Of a DNA stretch of 64,000 nucleotides, positions 8,693-17,920 are shown one piece after another. The position numbers were made by a program, and so were the translations under genes. Origin of the DNA: Streptomyces spongiicola. GTDB lineage: Bacteria > Actinomycetota > Actinomycetes > Streptomycetales > Streptomycetaceae. Position 1 is the first letter of the stretch. Each line of letters begins with the position of its first letter. Under the pieces are notes generated by a model. The model saw only the letters and a program-made list of their open reading frames with translations. It searched no databases and had not been told where the DNA came from. Where the stretch lies: the NCBI RefSeq assembly GCF_003122365.1, contig NZ_CP029254.1, forward strand, positions 2,181,001-2,245,000, written 5' to 3'.

Positions 8693-10140
8693 GCTGTCTC
8701 CAGGGGTTCGACCTCGTCGGGCTGGAAGTAGAGGAACCGGCCCTGTTCGCGGCGGATGTCGGCGCCCGGGTCGCCCTCCACGGTGACCGCGATGTGCACA
8801 CCGCCGTCCACGTCGTGCAGCACGGCCTCGACCAGGGCGGTGCGGCCCTGCAGGAACAGGTCCTGCGCGTCGCTGCGCCGCAGCCCGGGCCGCAGCGCGA
8901 CCCGGCTTCCCGCGCCGACGGCGACGCCGTCCACCACCACCCGGTCGTGCTCCGGGTCGACACCGGTGTCGGCGCCCGGATCCCACCACGGGGTGTCGGG
9001 GCGGGCGGTGCCGTGGTCGGAGGGGGCGGACGGAGCGAGGCGGTCCTCCCGCGGCGCGGGGCCGGTGGCCTCCCGCAGGCCGCGCACGGCGCCGTGCAGC
9101 CGCTCCAGGACCTCCGCCGGCATGGTGTCGGCGAGTTCGACGACGGCGGCCGCACGCTCGTCGGTGCCCCTGGCCTCGCGTTTCTCCTCGTCCGTGAGGG
9201 CCGCGGTGCGCAGGGCGAGGATCTCGTCGATCTCGGTGGCGTCGTAGAGGGCGCCGGGGCTCTCCGGTGCGATGGCCGGGTGGTCCTCCAGGATGATCGG
9301 CGAGGACAGCACGAGGTCCGTCCGGCCGGGCTCTCCCGCGAGTACGGGCCAGGTGTGGAGGTTGCGGCAGGCCGCGACGGCGCCCTTGGCCCACTCCGGC
9401 GGGCCGGTCATGGACAGGAACGCACCGCGGTCGAGGCAGAGCAGCAGATGGCTGGCGACCAGTGAGTGCGGCAGGGCCGCGTCGCGGTCCCCGCCCGGTC
9501 CCGGCGCCCAGTCGCAGATGTTCTCCACGACGGCCGTGAGCCGCGTCGTCCGGTAGGGGCCGTCGAGTCCGGCCGCGGAGAGCCGTACCATGCCGCTGAT
9601 CTCCTCGCGGCGGCGCAGCAGGCGGCCGACGGTGCGTCCCTCGCCGTCCAGGACCGGTTCGGTCTCCCGGCGGGCCGGCCGGGTGAAGGGTACGGTGACG
9701 CCCTCGCCCGCCAAATCGGCTACCGGAATCGTCAGTTCGACGCGTTCCTCGACACCCTCGTCCCAGGGCACCAGGACCCGGTCGTCCAGGTGGAGTCGGG
9801 GAACCGTTTCGAATCCGCCGTCCGGGAGGACTCGTTGGACGGTGCGCCGCCTGGCGTGCAGGAAGCGGACCTCCACCGCGAGGTTCGCGCCGGGCCGGGG
9901 TTCCATCAGGCACTCGGTGCGCTGGAACACGTGCTCCACGCCGCGTGCGCTCCACGCGGGCGGCACGAGCACCCCGAACTGCCAGCGCAGCCTGTTCTTG
10001 GCCGCGGAGGCCCGGTACGGGTACAGCACATAGCCCTCGAACAGGACCGCGTCGGCGACCTGGCGCGCGGTGGCGAGCCGGGCCTCGATCGCGGGGGCGA
10101 AGGCGGCGGTTGAGGAAGCGGCGGAGGCGGGGGCGGTCAC
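8689..10140 (-). CDS. Uncharacterised hydrogenase-locus protein, 483 residues
   Basis: I do not recognise a named domain. The N-terminal 280 residues look globular and alpha/beta, beginning with FEGYVLYPYRASAAKNRLRW near residue 33. The middle is helical and charged around residues 310-350. The C-terminal 100 residues contain DRVVVDGVAVGAGSRVAL and end in a DIRREQGRFLYFQPDEVEPL segment. There is no signal peptide or membrane segment, so it is probably cytoplasmic. The GTG at 10140 overlaps the upstream stop by 4 bases, and the 3' end overlaps the protease start by 4 bases. This coupling places it firmly in hydrogenase assembly or function, but its role is unknown. Confidence 0.85.
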   Translation of the reverse strand: MTAPASAASSTAAFAPAIEARLATARQVADAVLFEGYVLYPYRASAAKNRLRWQFGVLVPPAWSARGVEHVFQRTECLMEPRPGANLAVEVRFLHARRRTVQRVLPDGGFETVPRLHLDDRVLVPWDEGVEERVELTIPVADLAGEGVTVPFTRPARRETEPVLDGEGRTVGRLLRRREEISGMVRLSAAGLDGPYRTTRLTAVVENICDWAPGPGGDRDAALPHSLVASHLLLCLDRGAFLSMTGPPEWAKGAVAACRNLHTWPVLAGEPGRTDLVLSSPIILEDHPAIAPESPGALYDATEIDEILALRTAALTDEEKREARGTDERAAAVVELADTMPAEVLERLHGAVRGLREATGPAPREDRLAPSAPSDHGTARPDTPWWDPGADTGVDPEHDRVVVDGVAVGAGSRVALRPGLRRSDAQDLFLQGRTALVEAVLHDVDGGVHIAVTVEGDPGADIRREQGRFLYFQPDEVEPLETA

Positions 10141-10778
10141 GGGGCGGTCCTTCCGCCGGAGGCGTCGAGCAGGGCCTCGACCGTGGACTCCCAGGTGGGC
10201 AGGGCCCGCCGCGAGCGGAAGGCGAGGAGGGCGTCCATGGTCGCGCGGGGCAGCCTGATCCACCCGCAGCCCGGGAAGTGCTGGTCGAGCATCTCCTGCC
10301 AGACCTTCACCGGCATCCGGAAGGCGGCCTCCCGGTCCCAGGGAACCGGTTCGACGTGGAATCCTCCGGCGCCGGTGAACGCGGTGCCGGAGAAGAGCAT
10401 CAGCAGCGGCACCTCGCCCTCGGTCAGGGCGCGGGCGTAGCGGGCCGCGGCGACGTCCATGTCGTAGGTGCAGGGGACGGGCAACTCGGTCTCGGTCTCG
10501 CCGGTGAAGCCCGGCACCATGTGGGAGACCTGCGCGAACTGCACCGGGTGCAGTGTGCTGCCCCAGCGGGAGCGTGTCCCGAAGAGGTCCTCCAGTCCCC
10601 CGGCCTCCGCGTCGGAGTAGCCGCGCCGGGCCGGTTCGATGCGCAGCTGGCAGCGCAGGGCGAGCGCGTGGACCCTGGTCCCGGGTGTGGCGGTGACGCG
10701 CAGCCGGAACACGAGCGTCGGCCCGGCGGCGTAGGGGTCGGCCCGTACGTCCGTGCAGTGGAAGGTGAATTCGGTCAT
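10137..10778 (-). CDS. DUF6084-like hydrogenase-locus protein
   Basis: This 213-residue cytoplasmic protein starts MTEFTFHCTDVRADPYAAGP. Recognisable stretches are VHALALRCQLRIEPARRGYS, VPLLMLFSGTAF and FPGCGWIRLPRATMDAL. From memory this matches the family called DUF6084, which I associate with actinobacterial hydrogenase loci; no biochemical function is known to me. The beta-rich first half suggests a binding module. The ATG at 10778 overlaps the upstream stop by 4 bases and the 3' end overlaps the 483-residue gene by 4 bases. No metal-binding motif is evident. Confidence 0.85.
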   Translation of the reverse strand: MTEFTFHCTDVRADPYAAGPTLVFRLRVTATPGTRVHALALRCQLRIEPARRGYSDAEAGGLEDLFGTRSRWGSTLHPVQFAQVSHMVPGFTGETETELPVPCTYDMDVAAARYARALTEGEVPLLMLFSGTAFTGAGGFHVEPVPWDREAAFRMPVKVWQEMLDQHFPGCGWIRLPRATMDALLAFRSRRALPTWESTVEALLDASGGRTAP

Positions 10779-11440
10779 GCCCGGCTCCCCCGGAGCGGTG
10801 TGGCCCGCCGTCGCACGCGGTCGAAGAAGGCGTCGAGTTCGGCGCGGGCCCGGGGACCGCCGTCGAAGCCCTGCCAGGTGAGGCGCATCCGGCCCACGAG
10901 TTCGTAGGTGGTGTCCACCGGCACCAGGTGGCACTCGGTGCGGCCGCCGGAGCGGCGCAGCAGCAGCGCCTCCACGTCGGGTTCGAGCATCCCGGCCAGT
11001 CCGGTGGCGGACAGCACCGTCTCCCAGGCGGACGGGTCCGGCTCGCTCTCGGTGGCGCCGGCCGGGCTCGGGTAGAGCGCGACGGGCCGTCCGAGCGCGG
11101 AGTTGTGGAAGAAGAAGGCGACGCCGACGGGGATCCGCAGCAGTTCCCAGGTGGTGTCGTCGATGCGGTGCGCGGGATCGGTGAGGTGGCGCGAGGGCAC
11201 GGCACGGAAGCGGCCCCGGGACGCGCCGGTCCGGTCGAGGAGTCGGGTGCACGGACCGCAGGCGCAGGCCAGCGCCCGGTTCTCGGTGTCCACGAGGTGC
11301 CGGTGCGGTCCGTCGGGGAGCGCCGCCCCGCAGAGTTCGCAGCGCTCGGCGCGGGGCGGCCGGGGGGCCGTGAACCGGCGCAGTCCGCGTCGGTCCGGGG
11401 CGGCCGCGGACCGCCCCGGCCCCGTCGGGGGCGCGCTCAC
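10775..11440 (-). CDS. DUF5947-like hydrogenase-locus protein with Cys-pair motifs
   Basis: This 221-residue protein has an N-terminal CELCGA and a second CACGPC motif about 30 residues later, arranged like a zinc- or iron-binding knuckle. After this come WELLRIPVGVAFFFHNSALG, ALYPSPAGATESE and VPVDTTYELVGRMRL. From memory this is the DUF5947 family, which travels with NifU-like and hydrogenase genes in actinobacteria. It has no signal peptide. The GTG at 11440 overlaps the NifU-like stop by 4 bases. A role in cluster delivery or subunit assembly is inferred from context only. Confidence 0.85.
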   Translation of the reverse strand: MSAPPTGPGRSAAAPDRRGLRRFTAPRPPRAERCELCGAALPDGPHRHLVDTENRALACACGPCTRLLDRTGASRGRFRAVPSRHLTDPAHRIDDTTWELLRIPVGVAFFFHNSALGRPVALYPSPAGATESEPDPSAWETVLSATGLAGMLEPDVEALLLRRSGGRTECHLVPVDTTYELVGRMRLTWQGFDGGPRARAELDAFFDRVRRRATPLRGSRA

Positions 11441-12024
11441 CGCGCGGTGGCCGGTGCCCGGCCCGCGGCGGAACCTCCGCCGGGCGGTCCGGCGCCGATC
11501 TGCAGCAGGGCCGGTTCGCGGGTGACGGGCTCCAGTTCGACGGCCGTCACCTCGGGTGCGAAGCAGGCGAGTGCCTCGGCGGCCGCCTGCCGGGCGACCT
11601 CCCGGGTGCTGGGGCAGCCGCAGCCGGTCGAACCGGTGAGGCGCAGCCGGAGGACTCCGGTGGTCTCGTCGAAGCCGGCCGATTCGAGGGAGTGCCGGAC
11701 TCCGCGCAGTGCCCGGGTGATCCGGGTGGGCACGTCCTCGGGGTGCAGATCGTGCAGGACCAGCAGGCTGCTGACGAGTTCGTCGCCGAGCAGCCCGTCG
11801 AGCGGCGCCGGGGGGTGTCCTGCGGCGGACGCGTCGTCGCCGGGCCGGCCGAGCAGTTCCACGGTCCTGGCCAGGGCGGCGCCGTAGAAGTCCATGAGGA
11901 CCCGGACCAGTTCCTCGGCGGCCGTGCACGCCCGCTCGTCGCCGCCGGCGGCCAGCCGGTCGAGGATCTCCTCGACCCGCCGGCCCGCCCGCTCCGCGCT
12001 GACCGTGCCGGTGACCGGGCTCAT
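11437..12024 (-). CDS. NifU C-terminal-domain-like protein
   Basis: This 195-residue protein has a helical N-terminal half (residues 1-85) and a C-terminal half resembling the NifU/Nfu scaffold domain, which builds or carries [4Fe-4S] clusters. The cluster-binding region reads GSTGCGCPST near residue 130. Its two cysteines are separated by a single residue, not the CxxC normal for Nfu proteins, so either an unusual variant or a different ligand set is involved. Its ATG overlaps the stop of the large-subunit gene by 4 bases. A likely role is supplying iron-sulfur clusters to the small subunit. Confidence 0.85.
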   Translation of the reverse strand: MSPVTGTVSAERAGRRVEEILDRLAAGGDERACTAAEELVRVLMDFYGAALARTVELLGRPGDDASAAGHPPAPLDGLLGDELVSSLLVLHDLHPEDVPTRITRALRGVRHSLESAGFDETTGVLRLRLTGSTGCGCPSTREVARQAAAEALACFAPEVTAVELEPVTREPALLQIGAGPPGGGSAAGRAPATAR

Positions 12025-13799
12025 CCGGCGAGGCCGCTCAGGCCGGTGGGCACGTGCATCGACTTCACGGTCCTGCCGTCGCCGACGTACATGTGGACAC
12101 CGCAGGGCAGGCACGGGTCGAAGCTGCGGACGGCCCTCATGATGTCGATGCCCTTGAAGTTCTCCGGGGAGTTCTCCTCGAAGATGGGCGTGTTCTGCAC
12201 CGCGTCCTCGTAGGGGCCGGGGGTGCCGTAGGTGTCGCGGGTGCTCGCGTTCCACGGGGTCGGCGGGTACGGGTGGTAGTTGGCGATCCTGCCGTCCCTG
12301 ATGACCATGTGGTGGGAGAGGACGCCCCGGACGGCCTCGGTGAATCCGACGCCGATGGACTCGTCGGGCACGTCGAACTTCTCCCAGGTCCGGCTGCGTC
12401 CGGCGCGTACCTCCTCAAGGCCCTTCTCCGCGAAGTGCAGCGCGACGGCGGCGGCGTACGCCTGGAAGTAGGTGCGGGCGCGGTTGCGCTCCAGGGCGTT
12501 GCTCCACTGCGGGATCTTCCACTCGAAGGTGGTCTCCGGCTTGGTGAGCGAACGCGGCAGGTTGATGACGACGCTGTGCCCGGTGGCCCTGACGTAGCCG
12601 ATGTCGACGAGGCCGGAGAGCGCGGTGGACCAGAGCCGGGCGATGGGGCCGCCGCCGGTGTCGAGCGGCAGGTGGTCCTTGCCGTCGAACCAGCGCGGGG
12701 ACATCACCCAGCTGTACCTGTCGGCGAAGTCGCGCTTCTGGGGGGCGGGGATGGTGTGCTGGTTCCACGGGTGGCGCGGGTCGACCGGGTTGCCGAGCGG
12801 GTCGTGGGTGACGAACTGCTCCTGGCCCTCCCAGTCCTCGTAGTACGAGCTGCCGAGCAGGATCCGGATGCCGAGGTTGATCTGGGTCAGGTCGTTGGTG
12901 ACGAGCTTGCCGTCCACGACGACGCCCGGGGTGACGAACATCCTCCGTCCCCAGTCGGTCATGTTGGCGTAGGTGAAGTCGCAGTACTCGGGGTCGTTCA
13001 GGGCGCCCCAGCAGCCGAGCAGCACGCGGCGGCGGCCGACCTCCTCGTAGCCGGGCAGGGCCTCGTAGAAGAAGTCGAACAGGTCGTCGTGGAGCGGTAC
13101 GACCCGCTTCATGAACTCCACATACCGCATCAGGCGGGTCAGGTAGTCCGTGAAGAGCTGGACGGAGGCGACCGTGCCGACGCCGCCCGGGTAGAGCGTG
13201 GAGGGGTGCACATGGCGGCCCTCCATCAGGCAGAACATCTCCCGGGTGTAGCGGCTGACCTGGAGGGCCTCGCGGTAGAACTCGCCCTCCAGCGGGTTGA
13301 GCGAGCGCATGATGTCGGCGATGGTGCGGTAGCCGTGCTCGGCGGCGTGCGGGGCCTCGGTGCGCTCGGCGAGTTCGAGGACGCCGGGGTTGGTCTCGCG
13401 GACCATCTTCTCGCAGTAGTCGACCCCGACCAGGTTCTCCTGGAAGATGTTGTGGTCGAACATGTACTCGGCGGACTCGCCGAGGTTGATGATCCACTCT
13501 CCGAGGTGCGGCGGCTTCACCCCGTACGCCATGTTCTGCGCGTAGACGGAGCACGTGGCGTGGTTGTCGCCGCAGATGCCGCAGATGCGGCTGGTGATGA
13601 AGTGCGCGTCGCGCGGGTCCTTGCCGCGCATGAAGACGCTGTAGCCGCGGAAGACCGACGAGGTGCTGTAGCACTCGGCGACCCGCTTCTGCTTGAAGTC
13701 GATCTTGGTGTGGATGCCGAGACTGCCCACGATCCGGGTGATCGGATCCCAGGACATCTCCACCAGGCCGTCGCCGGCCGCCTGTGTCTTCGGTGCCAT
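12021..13799 (-). CDS. hhyL: [NiFe] hydrogenase large subunit, group 1h type
   Basis: This 592-residue catalytic subunit holds the NiFe(CN)2CO centre and oxidises H2. The N-terminal L1 motif RICGICGDNHATCSV (about residues 70-84) and the C-terminal L2 motif DPCLPCGVHM supply the four cysteine ligands. The 20-odd residues after the L2 histidine are the segment expected to be removed by the protease at 8099-8692. The motif forms and the lack of export signals fit the actinobacterial high-affinity group 1h (formerly group 5) enzymes that scavenge atmospheric H2. I chose the ATG at 13799 rather than an upstream in-frame start, because the upstream codons come from a tandem repeat and a GAAGAAGGG ribosome-binding site precedes 13799. 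Confidence 0.97.
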   Translation of the reverse strand: MAPKTQAAGDGLVEMSWDPITRIVGSLGIHTKIDFKQKRVAECYSTSSVFRGYSVFMRGKDPRDAHFITSRICGICGDNHATCSVYAQNMAYGVKPPHLGEWIINLGESAEYMFDHNIFQENLVGVDYCEKMVRETNPGVLELAERTEAPHAAEHGYRTIADIMRSLNPLEGEFYREALQVSRYTREMFCLMEGRHVHPSTLYPGGVGTVASVQLFTDYLTRLMRYVEFMKRVVPLHDDLFDFFYEALPGYEEVGRRRVLLGCWGALNDPEYCDFTYANMTDWGRRMFVTPGVVVDGKLVTNDLTQINLGIRILLGSSYYEDWEGQEQFVTHDPLGNPVDPRHPWNQHTIPAPQKRDFADRYSWVMSPRWFDGKDHLPLDTGGGPIARLWSTALSGLVDIGYVRATGHSVVINLPRSLTKPETTFEWKIPQWSNALERNRARTYFQAYAAAVALHFAEKGLEEVRAGRSRTWEKFDVPDESIGVGFTEAVRGVLSHHMVIRDGRIANYHPYPPTPWNASTRDTYGTPGPYEDAVQNTPIFEENSPENFKGIDIMRAVRSFDPCLPCGVHMYVGDGRTVKSMHVPTGLSGLAG

Positions 13800-13824
13800 C
13801 GTGTGTGCGGTGCCCTTCTTCACG

Positions 13825-13904
13825 TCTTCGCGTCTTCGCGTCTTCACGTCGTCACGTCGTCACGTCGTCACGTCGTCACGTCGTCACGTCGTCAGGTCGT
13901 CAGG
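13825..13904. repeat. Ten-copy 8-bp tandem repeat between the hydrogenase subunit genes
   Basis: Ten copies of an octamer (TCGTCACG, with TCTTCGCG, TCTTCACG and TCGTCAGG variants) fill most of the 144 bases between the small-subunit stop and the large-subunit start. The middle five copies are identical. The unit length is not a multiple of three, so it is unlikely to be coding. Confidence 0.92.
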
Positions 13905-13943
13905 TCGTCGAGCAGGAGGGGGTGCCGGGGCCCCGGAGCGGGT

Positions 13944-15038
<1,095 letters not shown>

Positions 15039-15093
15039 GGGGCATCTCCCGGGGATATGCGACAGAAGATCCTTCTCGGGCTTTCGTCCCTTG

Positions 15094-16800
15094 CTAACAG
15101 GTGGCCGTTGCCGCTGCCACCGAGGCCTCCTCCGGCCGGGCGCCCGCCGCGGGCTCCTTCCGTACGAAGGCCCGCCGCAGCCGGTGGTAGGGCGCGGCCG
15201 GGTCCGAGAACGTCCGCCGCATCCGGGCCAGCTCGTCCTCGCGGTACGCGGCCAGGGGCCGCACGGCCTCGTCGCGCTCCCGCACGGCCTTCTTGGCCGC
15301 GATCCGGGACTGGGTCGAGGGATTGGGGGCCAGGCGTGCCGCCATCCGGGCGACCTCGCCCGGGAACTCCTCCGGACCGCATTCGACGACCCGCTCGACC
15401 AGGCCCTGGCGGAGGGCCGCGGTCGCGGTCAGCGGCAGGGCCTGGGAGGTGAGGCGTTCGGCCATGGGACCGCCCACGCGGCGGGGCAGAGAGTACGTCC
15501 AGTACTCCGAGCCGTACAGGCCCATGAGCCGGTAGTGGGGATTGAGGACCGCTCCCGCGCGGCACCAGACCTCGTCGGCGGCCAGCGCCAGCATCACCCC
15601 GCCCGCGGCCGCGTTGCCGCCCACGGCTGCCACGACGAGCCGGTCCGTGGTGGTCAGCACGGCCTCCACGAGATCGTCCATCGCGGTGATGTTCGCCCAG
15701 GACTCGGCCGCGGGGTCGGCGGCCGCCTCGATGACGTTGAGGTGGATGCCGTTGGAGAAGAAGTCCCGGGCCGCCCCGAGCACCAGCACCGAGGTGGGCC
15801 GGGAGCAGGCCACCCGGTAGGCGTCGAGCAGCCGCCGGCAGTGGTCGGTGCTCATCGCGCCGCCGGGGAAGGAGAACGACAGCACCCCGACGGGCCCCTC
15901 CTCCCGGTAGCGGATGTCGCTCCAGGTCCGGCGGTGGCCGCCGAGGCAGAGGGGCGCGGGGAGATCGGTCAGCGGCGGCAGCAGCCGCCCCAGCGCCAGG
16001 GTGGCGGGCAGCTTGAAGGACCGCCCCCCGGCGTCGCGGCGGGGGCGCAGCTCGGGGATCCACACGGCACCGTCCGCGGTGGCCCGGCACAGGGCTCCCG
16101 CCCTGGTGGCGAGCAGTTCGCCGGGGCGGCCGCGCAGCCGGTCCTCCGGGTGCCCGCCGTGGAGGAACCACTCGCCGTCGAGCAGTTCGTCGAGCACCCC
16201 CGGCTGGGAGTCCGCGGCACGCAGCTTGCGCAGCACGGTCTCGGTGGAGTCGTCCTCCCAGGAGATCCGCCGGAACTCCTGGCGGACGTACGGCCTGGCG
16301 CACACCCGGCCGCCCCCGGCGCTCTGCGGCCGGGGCACATGGGTACCGGAGGCGAAGCGGTCGACGGCGAGGAGGACGGCGGTGACGGCGGCGTCGGAGA
16401 CCTCGCCGCGGTAGAGGTCGCTCTTGGCGAGCGGTGGGAGGGCGACGTTCGCCGCCGCCCAGACGTCTCCGGCGTCCATCTCCCCGTCGGCCTGCAGGAC
16501 GGTGACGCCCCAGACCCCGGCGTCCTCCTGGACCGCGTAGTCCAGGGACGACGGGCCTCGGTCGCCCACCGGGCCGGGGTGGACGACGAGGCAGGTGTGC
16601 CGGGTCCAGACGTCGGCCGGGATGACCGCCTTCAGCAGGGGCGCGAGCACGAGGGCCGGCTCGTGCCGCCGGACCGCCTCGCGCACGGCGTCCCCGTCCG
16701 GGGTGCGCTCGACGGCGACGGTGTGGCCCCGGTCCCTCAGCTCCGCGTGGACGCGCTGGGTGAGGCTGTTGTAGGCACTGGCGACGAGGAGGATGCGCAT
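15094..16800 (-). CDS. hypX: HypX/HoxX, CO-ligand-forming hydrogenase maturation factor
   Basis: HypX makes the CO ligand of [NiFe] hydrogenases under air, from formyl-tetrahydrofolate via a CoA-bound formyl group. The 568-residue protein has a formyltransferase-like N-terminal half, with HPGPVGDRGPSSLDYA near residue 75. An enoyl-CoA-hydratase-like C-terminal half follows, with DFFSNGIHLN, AAVGGNAAAGGVMLALAADE and LNPHYRLMGLYGSEYWTY. The length matches the family. I chose the ATG at 16800 because MRILLVASAYNSLTQRVHAE starts the formyltransferase fold; the frame upstream runs into non-coding repeat. It is the first gene of the hydrogenase locus and implies maturation in oxic conditions. Confidence 0.94.
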   Translation of the reverse strand: MRILLVASAYNSLTQRVHAELRDRGHTVAVERTPDGDAVREAVRRHEPALVLAPLLKAVIPADVWTRHTCLVVHPGPVGDRGPSSLDYAVQEDAGVWGVTVLQADGEMDAGDVWAAANVALPPLAKSDLYRGEVSDAAVTAVLLAVDRFASGTHVPRPQSAGGGRVCARPYVRQEFRRISWEDDSTETVLRKLRAADSQPGVLDELLDGEWFLHGGHPEDRLRGRPGELLATRAGALCRATADGAVWIPELRPRRDAGGRSFKLPATLALGRLLPPLTDLPAPLCLGGHRRTWSDIRYREEGPVGVLSFSFPGGAMSTDHCRRLLDAYRVACSRPTSVLVLGAARDFFSNGIHLNVIEAAADPAAESWANITAMDDLVEAVLTTTDRLVVAAVGGNAAAGGVMLALAADEVWCRAGAVLNPHYRLMGLYGSEYWTYSLPRRVGGPMAERLTSQALPLTATAALRQGLVERVVECGPEEFPGEVARMAARLAPNPSTQSRIAAKKAVRERDEAVRPLAAYREDELARMRRTFSDPAAPYHRLRRAFVRKEPAAGARPEEASVAAATATC

Positions 16801-17920
16801 GACGGCCTTCCACCGGATCCGGCGGCTGGGCCGTGCCGCGCGGCGGCGCCGCCTGCCCGGAGGGCCAGGCGGGACTCCGCGGGCGCGCCCCAGGGCCGGC
16901 GGGGAGTCCGGCCGACTGCGATGCTCCGGCACGGCGGGGCCCCGCACCCGGTACGGAGCCGCGGGGTCACTCGAAAGCGACCCCGTGCGGGACCGATCGG
17001 CGGCGCTCGGAACGCGGTACAGCGCTGCGGAGCGGGCGGTTCCGCGGCCTCCCGGTCCGGGACGCGGCCGGGGTCTGCCGGACCGGGTGCGGACGACGGT
17101 GCGGACGACGGGTGCGGACGGCCAGCTCGGATGACGGGCCCGGACGACAGGCCGGACGACAGGGGCCGACGACGGACCCGGGCAGCCGGACGACGGGCCG
17201 GACGACAGGCGCCGACGACGGACCCGGGCAGCCGGGCTCGCGCACCCGGACGGTGAGTTCGCCGGTCCGGACGACGGGCGCGCGACCGGTCGCCGGCTCG
17301 CGGGCCGGAGGACCGGGTGCGGACGACGGTGCGGACGACGGGTGCGGACGGCCGACACGGACGACGGGTGCGGACGGCCAGCTCGGATGACGGGCCGGAC
17401 GACGGGCCGGACGACAGGCGCCGACGACGGGCCGGACGACAGGGGCCGACGACGAACCCGGGCAGCCGGACGACGGGCCGGACGACAGGCGCCGACGACG
17501 AACCCGGGCAGCCGGACGACAGGCACCGACGACAGGCGCCGACGACGAACCCGGGCAGCCGGACGACAGGCACCGACGACAGGCGCCGACGACGGGCCCG
17601 GGCAGCCGGACGACGGGCCGGACGACAGGCGCCGACGACGGGCCCGGGCAGCCGGGCTCGCGCACCCGGACGGTGAGTTCGCCGGTCCGGACGACGGGCG
17701 CGCGACCGGTCGCCGGCTCGCGGGCCGGGCCGCCGGGACGCGGAGCGTTGCACACCGTCGTGCCCGTACCCGGCTCCCGGCGGTGGGCGTTCACCTGGCC
17801 GTCGACCGGTTCCGGCCGCGTGCCGGCGGGAACCGTACGGTGCCGTTCAGGTGTCCCCCGTGGGGAGGACGGCGCGCGCGGCCGGCCGTGGACTTCGGCC
17901 GCGTCCGCCGAGGGGGTGGG
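16801..17920. other. 1.1-kb repeat-rich gap between divergent hypX and kinase genes
   Basis: No gene is convincing here. The space must hold promoters for both hypX (leftward) and the kinase (rightward), but I could not pick out clear -35/-10 boxes in the GC-rich sequence. The part from 17081 to 17728 is a mosaic of direct repeats, described separately. All frames stay open because stop codons are rare at this base composition. Confidence 0.7.
17081..17728. repeat. Mosaic direct-repeat region
   Basis: An 86-base block at 17223-17308 recurs identically at 17643-17728, exactly 420 bases away. A second block of about 43 bases at 17081-17123 recurs at 17311-17353, and part of it (17110-17139) again at 17367-17396. 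Between them a short motif with the core CCCGGGCAGCCGGACGAC is iterated at least six times, separated by GACGACAGGCGCCGACGACG-like spacers. It looks like a degenerated minisatellite. Confidence 0.9.

Noticed and set aside
17342..17920. N-terminal extension of the kinase through the repeat region
   Set aside because: The kinase domain begins a few residues after the ATG at 17921, which has a strong ribosome-binding site; the upstream translation is Arg/Asp repeats.
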